Of a stretch of 64,000 bases of DNA, positions 20,646-33,274 are shown piece after piece (positions within the stretch are counted from its first letter, which is position 1; every line of letters begins with the position of its first letter). The DNA is from Bremia lactucae. Lineage: Eukaryota; Oomycota; Peronosporomycetes; Peronosporales; Peronosporaceae. Made by a program: the position numbers and the translations under genes. The stretch lies in contig NC_090616.1 of the NCBI RefSeq assembly GCF_004359215.1, positions 1,381,968 to 1,445,967 on the forward strand. The letters run 5' to 3'. Below the pieces are notes generated by a model, which was given only the letters and a program-made list of their open reading frames with translations, had not been told where the DNA came from and searched no databases.

Positions 20646-23600
20646 ATGGGCCTTCTTGATCCCCGACGCTGATGAGCTGTAGGTCTTGAGGTCGTCTGCA
20701 TACGCTGTCACCGACACCTTCCTGGAGGCGGTCACCGGCACGCCAATCTCCGGAGCCAATTCTTGTAACGCACGCACGAGCGGCATAATACCGACGATGA
20801 AGAGGTATGGCGAAAGCGGGCATCCGTGGAAGACTCCTGTCCGCAGAGAAATTGGGTCCGACGCGCCGTCAGCGGTGTTTGCTACAGTGAACACCGCACC
20901 GTCGTTAATGGCTCGGAGGCGCGACACGAAACTTGCGTCCGCTCCAATGGTCTTCAAGACTTTCCAGACAAGATCCTGCGGCACGGCGCCGAAAGCGTTC
21001 TTGAAGTCATACCAGACGAGGTGCAGCGGTCGGGGTCGCCGCTTGGTCTGGTCCAGCACCGCGGCACTCACAAAGTTATGCTCGGCGCAACCATCAGTGC
21101 TGCGGAACCCCTTCTGTGCGTCGGTAAGACGTCCATTCGCCTCGAGCCATGTGGTCAGACGCCGCGCTAGCATCCCGGAGTAAAGCTTGTATATGCAGGC
21201 TTGGAGGCATATGGGACGCCAGTTGCTTGAGTGACTTGGATCACCCTTCTTGTAAATTAGCTGGACGGTGCCCACCTTCCACACGGCCGGGACTTTTCCA
21301 TGCGACCAGCAGACAGTGAAAGCTGCGTGCAGTGCCGGCAGTAGCTCGGGCAAAAATTTCTTGTATATGTCGTACCCAATGCCATCGATACCTGGGCTTG
21401 AAGTTGCTTCGGCACGGTGGACGGCGTCTTCAACTTCGTCGGTGGACGGGGCGGACGTCAGCACACTTGCAGCAGGGGTGGGCGACGGCATCCGAGCTAG
21501 CAGTTGACGGAAGGGCTCACCGGCCTCGTCGTTGAAGTCGAAACTGCGCGCGGGTGTGTTGACGCCTTGGAAAAATTCATGCACCACCGCTCGTGGTATT
21601 GGGCAGCGGGTCGGCACCGACGAGCTCGCTGGGTTTTCGGGGTCCACAGGAGCGTTTGACAGCACTTGCTGCATGCACGCCTTCTCATGCGTGTAGAACA
21701 ACTTGCGGAGCTTTGCGCGCTTCATAGCTGCGCTAACTCGACCCGCCCGCCGTCGTGCCTTCCGAATTTCCGGCTGTGACGGCTGCTCTGCACCTTGAAC
21801 GTGCTCGAGATGATCGAGGGCTGCATGCATACGCTCATTTGCGGGCTTCAATGGCGGTCTTCGACGTCTGCTCGATTGTCTTGAGCGTTGGGTTTCTTGG
21901 CGCATGCTTCTTAAAGGCTGCGACCGCTGCACGAAAGGCGCTAGCGCGGTGTACAGGGACGGGCTCAGTGCGGCAAGGTAACCTTCTGCCGTCTCCCAGT
22001 CTTCGACGTCCGTCAGCTTGTCGGCGAAGTCGTTGCCAATGCGCTGGATTGCCGCACGCGCCAGTTCTTGCTCAACGTCGGACAAATTTGGACGGAGCTG
22101 CAGGCGCGGCTTGCGGGACGGCACACTGTCTTGGGACACAGGCAGGACCGGAAAAGTTTGACCTCGGTCACGGCGGAGGATGTCGGCTGCGGCTTCGTCC
22201 TCGGCATCTTCAGGTGGCTGCATGTCGACATTGTCGACGGGGTCGGGGCTGGCAGTGACCGGCATTGGCGGTTGCGTCACGTGCTTGCTGCAGTCACTCC
22301 CATTGACGCCGTGGTCGGCGCACTCTGTGCGGGTCCATCTGCAGTCGATGGTGCGATTTGCAAGTCGATCGGCGACCTTGTTGTCGAGGCGGTCGACATG
22401 GGCAAGACTGTGGACTTCAAAACGGCGCAGAAGTTGGCGGACCTTGTTGCGAAGCTTGCGGAGACGAGCGTTGTTGCAGGCATAATTGCCGCGAACTTGC
22501 TCGAGGATGAGCGCGCTGTCCCCTTAATTGCAAGCCTTCGAATGTCATGGTGGAGCGCACCGTTGAGTCCGTCGATGAGCGCATGATATTCGGACGTATT
22601 GTTAGTCTGCGACGAGCCGGCGAGAAAACGGGAGACGCTCCACTTGAGTACGGTGCCTTGGAATAGCGCGGCTCCAGTTCCAGCAAAAGTGTCGCTTGAT
22701 CGGCGGCGGCATGCTCCATCAAAGTATAAGGTCCATTCGGCGCAGTCATGAGGCGGTGTCGTCGCGTCAGCTGCGGGCACTGGCGCGGCCTCCATGGTTG
22801 CATCGATCGGCAGCGCTTCGTCCAAAATAGTGGGGGCCTCGATAGTGTCCGGGGCATCCATATGCGAGTCGACACGCATGCTCACGCCCGTTGAAAAATT
22901 TGTCGGCGGGTCGGGCAAGGTAGCTGTTCCGGACGTTGCGCTGGGCTCCGGGACGTAGGCCATCATGCGACGAAGAAAAGCGTCAACGTTTACATTTTCC
23001 GGCTGCGTAGACTTGACATGGTCTTGGGCGGGCAGACTTGGCGGGTTGACACGGCGGCGCTTCAGGCCGGTCACCGGCGGGGACGTCATGGGGTCTTGGC
23101 GGGAGCTTGGGTCTTGGCTACCTTGACCTGCACAGCGACGAGCAAAAGGGAAAAGCAACGGCCGAGAGGAACTTGTAAACGAGTTGGCTAAGTCTGGAGA
23201 AGGGTTACGGCGTGTCACCGTGGGCCCTCCTCCAGCCGCCGGCGTTGCTACTGCTTGTGGTGCCTGCTGCACCTGGTGCGCGGCGATGTGCGCTTGGGGG
23301 ACTGATTCACAGTGGAGGCTGTGCCGAGTGGCCGCTGCCCGGTGGGCGAACGACATGGCACAGGCGCATCCACTGTGAAACACGTCTGTGAAGACGGTCC
23401 CGCGGTGCCGGCGTTGCCGGTGCGCGCGCAGCTCGGCAAACTGGCGCGACGAAAAGCTGCACGCGATGCACCGAAATGCGGCTGCATTGTGGGCGAAAAC
23501 AGAAAGTGTAGCCATCGGCGCGGTTGGTGGGCCGTCTGGGGCGGCGGGGATGCTGGGCGGACATTGCCGGGTGTCTTCGTCAAGGGAGGCGTCTACAGCT

Positions 23601-25627
23601 GCAGCATCGCAGGCGTCGTGTGTGCCTGTGGCCGCGCTAGCGCTGGCCTCCCTACCGCCTGCAACATCGGCGGCGATGGTATCGGCGGCTGTGACATGGC
23701 CCTCGGCCGAAAAAACATTTTCTGCACTTGGGACGTCTTCCATGTCGACGCCCATGCTGCCGGCACCCACACCGGCGACTATCGCACGACTTGAAAAAAA
23801 TTCAGTCGGTGTGGGGCCTGTGGTGGCAGTATGGCCGGATTCCAAAGTTGGAAAAATTCCGGCCTGCCCGATGCCTGTGTGGCCTGTGAGAGCAGCATGG
23901 CCGAATTCCAGAGTTGGCGAAAATTCAGCTTCGGTGCCTGTGGGGCCTGTGGGAGCAGCATGGCCGATTTCCCAAATTGGCAGAATTTCGGCTGGCCCGA
24001 TGCCTGTGGCGCCTGTGGTGACAGCACGGCGGTCAATTGCCAAAGTCGGAAAATTTTCCGCCGGTGTGGGGCCTGTGGTAACAGTATGGCAACCAGGCTC
24101 CGAAATGGGTGCTAAGATTTCCGCCGGTGTGGAGCCTGTGGCGCCTGTGGTGCCAGCACGGCCCAATCCCGCAGCCGAAAAAATTCCATGTTCGGCGTCT
24201 GTGTGCCCTGTGGTGACAGCATGGGCCGGCTTAAGAACTTGAAAAAATTCTGCAGCGCTTTGCCTCGTTTCCAGGACACTACGCGCGAGAGCTGGGGCAA
24301 TTGCGGCTTCACGGGACGGCGCGGGGACAAAAACGGCAACGCGACTTGCGTCAGGAGCGGCGGCGGTGGCGGCGGTGGCGCCTGCGACGTCTGCGGCAGC
24401 CGAACGGACGGAGCCCAAATCTGGAAAAATTTGCGCAGGGCTCCGCCTCGTTGCGGAAGCAATACGTTCAGGAACAGGGAAAATTTCTATGTCACGGGCC
24501 GGCACGGGGGTGGCAACGGCTGCACGACTTGTGTCAAAGTCCGCGACGATGACGTCTGCGACGTCCGCGCTTGCCGCACGGGCGGAGCCCAAATCTGGAA
24601 AAATTTGCGCAGGGCTCCGCCTCGTTACGGCGCCACTACAAACGGGAAAACGGATTGCTGCCTCACCTTGCGCCGGCACGGGAGCGACGACAGGAGCACG
24701 AGCGGGAGCCAAAGCGGCAGGAGCACGGGCGGGGTTGTCGCCGACGTTGGCGTCCTCGAAAGCGTCGAGATCGTCGTCGTCTTCATGGCCTTGAGCACTT
24801 AAATCACTATAATTAGTTGAATATAACATACCTTGATTTGTGCGTTCCCCCACTTGAATGCCTTGTTCCCCCGCTTCGTTTGCGCCCTCGCACGCCTGCG
24901 CGGCGTCGGTGCCTGCCTCGCTATCGGCGGCGCCCTCGGCGTCGAGCCCGTGGTCGCCCACAGAGCTCTCAGAGGCCGTACGTAGTCGGCCTCTGATTGG
25001 CTGATTAAGTGCCACCGACATAAACAGAAGGTCCATCGCGGAGCCAGCTGGCCGATTTGCGTCAAAGCCAGCGGCAACATCGCGGGCGTTGTATGCGCCG
25101 GGTGCGCGACTCTGTAAAGGTACGCTCGACCCGGCGCCTATTCGCGGGGTTAAAGCCGTTGCGGTCGACAAAAAAGTCGTCGCGGCGCCGGCTGTCGGAT
25201 TTGCGAGCCTGTCGCTTGGGCCGCTAATATTCCGATCTGTCCCGTCTCCCCTAAAAGCAATAGACCTGGCGACTTCCATTGGCCGATCCAATCCCACCAT
25301 CCCGGGCAGAAAGTGCATGTCGGAAACAGCTGTTCGATTTGCGAAATCGACAATCGAAACGTCCGCGACGTCAATGTCGGCAGCGGCAACGGCGGCAGTG
25401 GCGGCGACGCTAGTGTCGGCTTCGTCGACATCCTCGTCGGCAGAAAAATTAGGTACGTCCGCGCCATCCCCATCCTCACCATCGCTAAAAAATCCGCTCT
25501 CGACGGACGCGGCGTCGTCCATCCGCACCGTAAAATCGCTCGAAGCCGTGCTGCCTAGCGGCGACGACAACTCCGACGACTCGCTCGACAGCGCACGGCC
25601 GCGCGCAACAAGCGAGAAGATGGCCAT
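20646..25627 (-). pseudogene. Utopia polyprotein, copy B (zinc fingers - RNase H - RT), one frameshift
   Basis: Starts MAIFSLVARGRALSS. The N-terminal ~650 residues are acidic, Ala/Thr/Gly-rich and repetitive, with recurring units such as RRSPAQIFPDLGSA and TTGPTPAE. Then come a C2H2 finger (CIACSFSSRQFAELRAHRQRRH, near 23420-23480), a C2HC-type finger (CACAMSFAHRAAATRHSLHC near 23330), and an RNase H with YFDGACRRRSS and NNTSEYHALIDGL. A one-base deletion near 22520, compared with copy D, shifts the frame. The second frame continues with HVDRLDNKVADRLANR, a linker, and RT (VQLIYKKGD, NWRPICLQACIYKLYSG, AYADDLK at ~20690). Role: target-primed reverse transcription; this copy is inactive as read. 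Confidence 0.88.
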
Positions 25628-25774
25628 GATGCAGAAGCAAGTAGCGGTAGCAACGCAGTAGAATTAAAAAAAAATTAACACGGGTAGATTACGTGTATTT
25701 ATTGATGTTCTTTGGTGGGAGCGGCGCACGCGCTCGCCCCCGCTGACAAAAATTCTACTGTGAAATTACTCATA
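20646..25774 (-). mobile_element. Utopia-type non-LTR retrotransposon, copy B (intact 5' end, 3' in gap)
   Basis: Its 5' end matches copy D base for base to TATGAGTAATTTCACAG at 25774, so this is the natural 5' terminus. A ~147-bp 5' UTR precedes the ATG at 25627. The 3' side stops at the gap inside RT (just after AYADDLKTYSSS). At 25775 it meets copy C head to head with no U1 sequence between. Very similar to copy D over the first kilobase, indicating recent amplification. Confidence 0.88.
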
Positions 25775-27911
25775 CTCCACGCCGCTTTCACTGTATGCTG
25801 GTCGCATGGAAAAGTCCCAGCCGTGTGGAAGGTGGGCACTGTGCAGCTAATTTTCAAGAAAGGAGACCCAAGCCAGCCAAGCAATTGGCGACCCATCTGC
25901 CTTCAAGCCTGCGTGTACAAGTTGTACTCGGGCATGCTCGCGCGCCGCCTTATCAGCTGGCTAGAGGCGAATAATTGCCTGACGGACGCACAGAAGGGCT
26001 TCCGGAGTACCAACGGTTGCGCCGAGCACAATTTTATCAGCTCCGCCGTGCTGGACCAGATCAAGCGACGCCCAAGACCGCTCCACTTGGTCTGGTATGA
26101 CCTGAAGAATGCGTTTGGCTCGGTGCCGCAGAGTCTTGTCTGGAGTGTTTTGCAGGCACTCGGCGCAGACACCACATTCATTTCGCGCCTCCGGGAAATT
26201 TATGCCGGTGCGGTTTTCACCGTGACAAACACCGCGGACGGTGCAACAGACCCAATTTCTCTGCAGACAGGAGTTTTTCAAGGCTGCCCGCTGTCCCCGT
26301 ACCTGTTTCTTGTTGGCATTATGCCGCTCGTGCGCGCCCTCCAAGAATTGGCTCCGGACGTTGGCGTGCCGGTGACCGCCACCAGAAAGGTCGCTGTGAC
26401 GGCATACGCTGACGACATCAAGACCTACAGCTCGTCGGTGCCAGGCATCAAGAAGGCACATGCTATGGTGAACCGATTCCTGAAGTGGTCTACGATGAAG
26501 GCCAACCCGTCCAAGTGCGCGTCGCTGTCGGTGAAGACAGATGCTCACGGCCACCTACGAGAAGACCAAGTCGATCTCCGACTCGACGGTGAAGCTATTC
26601 CGTCGCTCAAGCTCCACGAAGGGTACACATACCTTGGAGTCGGCGACGGATTTAACCACGCACAGCATCGTGGAGCCATGGGACCTGTACTACAGGAAAT
26701 AAAGCGCATGATGGCAGCTATTTTCCGGTCGCCCCTGGCACCGTGGCAGAAGGTCAAGGCAATTAAGACGTATGTCTACCCCAAGGCCGACTACCTTCTG
26801 CGACATGTGCGGGCGTACAAGACCCAGCTTGACAGCGTGGACTCGGCTCTCGTGCGCGGGCTTCGACACATGTTGAAGCTAAACAAGTCCAGTACAACGG
26901 CGCTTTTCTTTTCGCCGATGGACAAGGGCGGCCTCGGGTTTGTGTCGCTCGCCAACTTGCGCGCCGTGCTACAGGTCAGCCACGCGTGGAAAATGCTGCA
27001 CTCGACGGACAACTTTATCCGCGAGATTGCGCAAGAGCAAGTGTGGCAGGCGGTTCAGAAGCGCTTTATTCTGGACCCCGACCACTGGCGAAGACGTATC
27101 CCAAGCGCCGTGCAGCTCTTCCTCAACGGTGAACTCGGCTCGTCGCCGTTTGCCCAGCCGAAGCGCAAGTCCGGAGATATCGGGTCGCTGTGGGTCGACG
27201 TTAAGAACCACTTGGCGTCGCACGGACTCAAGCTCTCCAGGGAGTCGGTGCAGGTGCAGGGTGGTGTGGCCGCAGACATGATGCTCCAGATTAAAGTGCC
27301 GCACCACCCACAGCCGCTATGCTCCAAGGACATGACCCGCCAGCTCCGTCAACATACCAAGCTGGCGGCGTTAAAACGATGGAAGACCCTGACCACACAG
27401 AGCGACGTCGTGCGCGCGGTCGGCGGTGCAGGAAGCTCCTTTGCGTCGCGCGGCGGTGGGCTAAGCGATGCCGAGTACCGCTTCGCGCTTACCGCTCGGG
27501 TCGACCTGGTGCCAACGCGCTCGGTACTTCGTCGCTGGAACGAGCGCGGCAGCAAGACGTGTCGGCACCCGCGCTGCAGCCGAGATGAGACGCTGCCGCA
27601 CGTGCTGCAGCACTGCCCTGGCAATGCGCGCGCCATCGACGGACGCCATGACCAAGTCCTCGCGCTGATCAAGACAGCGATGGGCGCTGCAATTTCAAGA
27701 CCAGGTCTCCAGTTGACTGCACGCTTCGACGCGCACGTGGACGGACTCCCAGGTCGCGCACTTCGCCCTGACATCCAGCTGTTCAATGCGGCCACGAAGA
27801 CTGCATACGTATGCGACCTCGCGGTCGCGTACGAATCGCAGAAGTCAGACGATTTGGCCGCTGGAAACATGGGTACTCGGCATGCTGAAAAGATGTTGAA
27901 GTATGAGCGTG
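25775..27911 (+). mobile_element. Utopia-type non-LTR retrotransposon, copy C (RT and endonuclease), plus strand
   Basis: Opens abruptly inside RT (LHAAFTVCWSHGKVPAVWK) and has an intact frame to the gap at 27912. RT motifs present: NWRPICLQACVYKLYSG, FQGCPLSPYLF, AYADDIKTYSS (26402-26434), GYTYLGVGDG. After the thumb comes a CCHC-type finger (CRHPRCSRDETLPHVLQHC, ~27558-27614) and the restriction-like endonuclease with RPDIQLF (27764-27784) and VCDLAVAYE. This is the only copy in the window that shows the endonuclease. It has no 5' end of its own; the 3' end lies in the gap. The frame from 25712 is an artefact that includes antisense 5' UTR of copy B. Confidence 0.9.
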
Positions 27912-28353
27912 NNNNNNNNNNNNNNNNNNNNNNNNNNNNNNNNNNNNNNNNNNNNNNNNNNNNNNNNNNNNNNNNNNNNNNNNNNNNNNNNNNNNNNNNN
28001 NNNNNNNNNNNNNNNNNNNNNNNNNNNNNNNNNNNNNNNNNNNNNNNNNNNNNNNNNNNNNNNNNNNNNNNNNNNNNNNNNNNNNNNNNNNNNNNNNNNN
28101 NNNNNNNNNNNNNNNNNNNNNNNNNNNNNNNNNNNNNNNNNNNNNNNNNNNNNNNNNNNNNNNNNNNNNNNNNNNNNNNNNNNNNNNNNNNNNNNNNNNN
28201 NNNNNNNNNNNNNNNNNNNNNNNNNNNNNNNNNNNNNNNNNNNNNNNNNNNNNNNNNNNNNNNNNNNNNNNNNNNNNNNNNNNNNNNNNNNNNNNNNNNN
28301 NNNNNNNNNNNNNNNNNNNNNNNNNNNNNNNNNNNNNNNNNNNNNNNNNNNNN
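27912..28353. other. Assembly gap (442 N)
   Basis: Hides the 3' end of copy C and the 3' part of copy D, which face each other. Confidence 0.95.
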
Positions 28354-31300
28354 AGGCGCGAAACGAAACTGTTGTCTGCTCCAAGCGTCTTCAGTACATT
28401 CCACACGAGAGCTTGTGGCACGGAGCCGAACGCGTTCTTGAAGTCGTACCAGACCAAGTGCAGAGGTCGTGGTCGCCTCTTGGTTTGGTCCAGCACCGCG
28501 GTGCTCACGAAATTATGTTCGGCGCAACCGTCGGTGCTTCGGAACCCTTTCTGCGCGTCCGTCAAGCACTTGTTTGCTTCCAGCCAGCTGATCAGGCGCC
28601 GCGCTAGCATTCCAGAGTATAACTTGTAAATACACGCTTGTAGGCAAATGGGTCGCCAGTTGCTTGGTTGCCTTGTATCACCCTTCTTGTAGATAAGCTG
28701 CACTGATCCCACCTTCCAAACGGCTGGAACCTTTCCGTGCTTCCAGCAAGCAGTAAATGCTGCATGGAGAGCCGACAGCAGCTCCGGCAAAAACTTCTTG
28801 AAGATGTCGTAGCCAATCCCGTCGATGCCCGGGCTTGAAGTGGCATCGGCACGGTGGACGGCGTCTTCAACTTCGTCGGTGGACGGGGCGGACGTCAGTG
28901 CACTTGCAGCGGCGGTGGGCGGAGGCAACCTGGCCAACAGTTGACGGAAGGACGCGCCGGCCTCGTCGTCGAAGTTAAAACTGCGTGCTGGTGTGTTGAC
29001 TCCTTGAAAAAATTCGTGCACCACCGCTCGTGTTATCGGGCAACGAGTCGGCACCGACTGGGTTGCTGGTTTTTCTGGGTCCGTTGGAGCATCTGCCAGC
29101 ACTTGCTGCATGCACGCCTTCTCGTGGCTGTAGAATAACTTGCGGAGCTTGTCGCGCTTCATGGCTGCGCGAACTCGGCCTGCCCGGCGTCTTGCCTTCC
29201 GAATCGCGGGCTGTGACGGCTGATCTGTACCTTGAACTTGCTCGAGGTGGTCGAGTGCTGCATGGAGTCGCTCGTTGGTGGGCTTCTGTGGCGGTCTTTG
29301 ACGTCTGGTTGATTTCTTGGGCGTTGGGTCTGTTGTTGCATGCTTCTTGGTGGCCGGGACCGTTGCGCGAAGGGCGCAAGAGCTGTGTACAGGGACGGAC
29401 TCAGCGCGGCAAGGTACCCTTCTGCCGTCTCCCAGTCTTCGACGTCCGTCAGCTTGTCGGCGAAGTCGTTGCCAATGCGCTGGATTGCCGCACGCGCCAG
29501 CTCTAGCTCAACGTCGGACAAATTTGGACGGAGCTGCAGGCGCGGCTTGCGGGACGGCACACTGTCTTTGGACACAGGCAGGACCGGAAAAGTTTGTCCT
29601 CGGTCACGGCGGAGGATGTCGGCTGCTGCTTCGTCCTCGGCATCTTCAGGTGGCTGCATGTCGACATTGTCGACGGGGTCGGGGCTGGCAGTGATCGGCG
29701 TTGGCGGTTGCGTCACGTGTTTGCTGCAGTCACTCCCATTGACGCCGTGGTCGGCGCACTCTGTCCGGGTCCATCTGCAGTCGATGGCGCGATTTGCAAG
29801 TCGATCGGCGACCTTGTTGTCGAGGCGGTCGACATGGGCCAGGCTTTGGGCTTCCAAACGGCGCAGGAGTTGTCGGGCCTTGTTGCGAAGCTTGCGGAGA
29901 CGAGCGTTGTTGCAGGCATAATTGCCGCGAACTTGCTCGAGGATGAGCGCGCTGTCTCCTTTATTTGCAAGCCTTCGCATGTCATGGTGGAGTGCTCCGT
30001 TGAGTCCGTCGATGAGCGCGTGGTATTCGGCTGTGTTGTTTGTCTGCGACGAGCCGGCTAGAAAACGGGAGACGCTCCACTTGAGTACGGTGCCTTGGAA
30101 TAGCGCGGCTCCAGTTCCAGCATAAGTGTCGCTTGATCGGCGGCGGCATGCTCCATCAAAGTATAAGGTCCATTCGGCGCAGTCATGAGGCGGTGTCGTC
30201 GCGTCAGCTGCGGGCACTGGCGCGGCCTCCATGGTTGCATCGATCGGCAGCACTTCGTCCAAAATAGTGGGGGCCTCGATAGTGTCCGGGGCATCCATAT
30301 GCGAGTCGACACGCATGCTCACGCCCGTTGAAAAATTTGTCGGCGGGTCGGGCAAGGTAGCTGTTCCGGACGTTGCGCTGGGCTCCGGGACGTAGGCCAT
30401 CATGCGACGAAGAAAAGCGTCAACGTTTACATTTTCCGGCTGCGTAGACTTGACATGGTCTTGGGCGGACAGACTTGGCGGGTTGACACGGCGGCGCTTC
30501 AGGCCGGTCACCGGCGGGGACGTCATGGGGTCTTGGTCGGTGCTTGGGTTTTGGGTACCTTGACCTGCAGAGCGACGAGCAAAAGGGAAAAGCAACGGCC
30601 GAGAGGAACTTGTGAACAGGTTGGCTAAGTCTGGAGAAGGGTTACGGCGTGTCACCGTGGGCCCTCCTCCAGCCGCCGGCGTTGCTACTGCTTGTGATGC
30701 TTGCTGCACCGGGCGCACGGCGATATGCGCTTGAGGGACTGATTCACAGTGGAGGCTGTGCCGAGTGGCCGCTGCCCTGTGGGCGAACGACATGGCACAG
30801 GCGCATCCACTGTGAAACACGTCTGTGAAGACGGTCCCGCGATGTCGGCGTTGCCGGTGCGCGCGCAGCTCGGCGAACTGGCGCGACGAAAAGCCGCACG
30901 CGATGCACTGAAATGCGGCCGCATTGTGCGCAAAAACAGAAAGTGTAGCCATTGGGGTGGTCGGTGGGCCGTCTGGGGCGGCGGGGATGCTGGGCGGACA
31001 TTGCCGGGTGTCTTCGTCAAGGGAGGCGTCTACAGCTGCAGCATCGCAGGCGTCGTTTGTGCCTGTGGCCGCGCTTGCGCTGGCCTCCCTACCGCCTGCA
31101 ACATCGGCGGCGATGGCATCGGCGGCTGTGACATGGCCCTCGGCCGAAAAAATATTTTCTGCACTTGGGACGTCTTCCATGTCGACGCCCATGCTGCCGG
31201 CACCCACATCGGCGACTGTCGCACGACTTGGGAAAATTTCGGTCGGTGTGGGGCCTGTGGGGCCTGTGGTGCCAGCACGACCAAATTCCAGGCTTGAAAA

Positions 31301-33274
31301 AATTTCAACACGCCCTATGCCTGTGGGGCCTGTGGTGCCAGCACGGCGGTCGATTTCCAAAGTCGAAATATTGTCCGCAGGTGTGGAGCCTGTGGAGGCA
31401 GCATGGTCTGAATCCACCGCCAAAGAAAATTCATGTTCGATGCCTGTGGGCCCTGTGGTGACAGCATGGCCACCTGTGGGGCCTGTGGTGGCAGTATTTC
31501 GGCCAGGGTCCAAAACTGGAAAAATTTCTGCACGACCCTGGGCCGAAAATAAATTTGCGCCACTTGAGACGTCTTCTATGTCGACGCCCATGCTGTCTGA
31601 CCCATCACTGACGACTATGACCCGACTTGGAAAAAATTTGTCCGCTGTGGGCCCTGTGGTGACAGCATGGTCACCTGTGGGGCCTGTGGTGGCAGTATTT
31701 CGGCCAGGGTCCAAAACTGGAAAAATTTCTGCACGACCCTGGGCCGAAAATAAAGTTGCGTTACTTGGGGCGTCTTCCATGTCGGCGTCCATGCTGTCCG
31801 ACCCCACATCGGCGACTGTCGCTCGACTTGGAAAAATTTCGGTCGGTGTGGGGCCTGTGGGGCCTGTGGTGGCAGCACGAGCGGAGCCCAAATCTGGAAA
31901 AAATTGTGCAGGGCTCCGCCTCGTTGCGGTAGCACAACGGTCAGGAACAGGGAAAATTTCTTCGACACGGGCCGGCACGGGAGCGAAAACAGCTGCACGA
32001 CTTGCGTCGGAGGTAGCGACAGCGACGTCTGCGACGCCTGCATCCGCCACGAGGACGGAGCCCAAATCTGGAAAAATTTGTGCAGGGCTCCGCCTCGCTA
32101 CGGAAGCAATACATTCGGGAACAGGAAAAATTACTCCGGCACGGGCCGGCACGGGAGTGGCAACGGCTGCACGACTTGTGTTGAAATCCGCGACGGTGAC
32201 GGCTGCGACGTCCGTGATGGCCGCACGAGCGGAGCCCAAATCTGGAAAAATTTGCGCAGGGCTCCGCCTCGTTTCGGCGCCACTACAAACGGGAAACTCG
32301 ATCTCGACCTCGGCTTGGGCCTGCACGGGAGCGGCGACAGGCGCACGGGCGAGAAAGAAAGCATCGGGGGCACGAGCGGGGGTGTTGTCCGCGATGGCGT
32401 CCTCGAAAGCGTCGAGATCGTCGTCGTCTTCATGGCCTTGAGCACATAAATCACTATAATTAGTTGAATATAACATACCTTGATTTGTGCGTTCCCCCAC
32501 TTGAATGCCTTGTTCCCCCGCTTCGTTTGCGCCCTCGCACGCCTGCGCGGCGTCGGTGCCTGCCTCGCTATCGGCGGCGCCCTCGGCGTCGAGCCCGTGG
32601 TCGCCCACAGAGCTCTCAGAGGCCGTACGTAGTCGGCCTCTGATTGGCTGATTAAGTGCCACCGACATAAACAAAAGGTCCATCGCGGAGCCAGCTGGCC
32701 GATTTGCGTCAAAGCCAGCGGCAACATCGCGGGCGTTGTATGCGCCGGGTGCGCGACTCTGTAAAGGTACGCTTGACCCGGCGTCTATTCGCGGGGTTAA
32801 AGCCGTTGCGTTCGACAAAAAAGTCGTCGCGGCGCCGGCTGTCGGATTTGCGAGCCCGTCGCTTGGGCCGCTAATATTCCGGTCTGTCCCGTCTCCCCTA
32901 ATAGCAATAGACCTGGCGACTTCCATTGGCCGATCCAATCCCACCATCCCGGACAGAAAGTCCATGTCGGAAACAGCTGTTCGATTTGCGAAATCGACAA
33001 TCGAAACGTCCGCGACGTCAATGTCGGCAGCGGCAACGGCGGCAGTGGCGGCGACGCTAGTGTCGGCTTCGTCGACATCCTCGTCGGCAGAAAAATTAGG
33101 TACGTCCGCGCCATCCCCATCCTCACCATCGCTAAAAAATCCGCTCTCGAAGGACGCGGCGTCGTCCATCCGCACCGTAAAGTCGCTCGAAGCTGTGCTG
33201 CCTAGCGGCGACGACAACTCCGACGAGCCGCTCGACAGCGCACGGCCGCGCGCAACAAGCGAGAAGATGGCCAT
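28354..33274 (-). pseudogene. Utopia polyprotein, copy D (zinc fingers - RNase H - RT), one frameshift
   Basis: The first frame, 1371 codons (33274-29159), begins MAIFSLVARGRALSS. Residues ~330-700 form a tandem array of Thr-Gly-Pro-rich units (TTGPTGPTPTEIFPSRATV and variants). Fingers lie at ~785-808 (CIACGFSSRQFAEL...HRQRRH) and ~821-842 (CACAMSFAH...SLHC). RNase H spans ~1029-1165 with FDGACRRR, NNTAEYHALIDGL, KGDSALILEQV and HVDRLDNKVADRLAN, so all the expected acidic residues are present. A one-base deletion near 29312, compared with copy B, puts the RT in the next frame, which continues from 29162 (MKRDKLRKLFYSHEK) through VQLIYKKGDTRQPSNWRPI to the gap. The RT catalytic box is hidden in the N run. 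Confidence 0.88.

Noticed and set aside
23388..24242. Long plus-strand ORFs opposite the Utopia copies (also at 25089-25661, 30924-32441, 32736-33308)
   Set aside because: They are antisense to recognisable Utopia coding sequence; openness comes from GC-rich biased codons and tandem repeats.
25712..25774. 5' extension of the copy C frame to 25712
   Set aside because: These codons are antisense to the 5' UTR of copy B and not part of RT.
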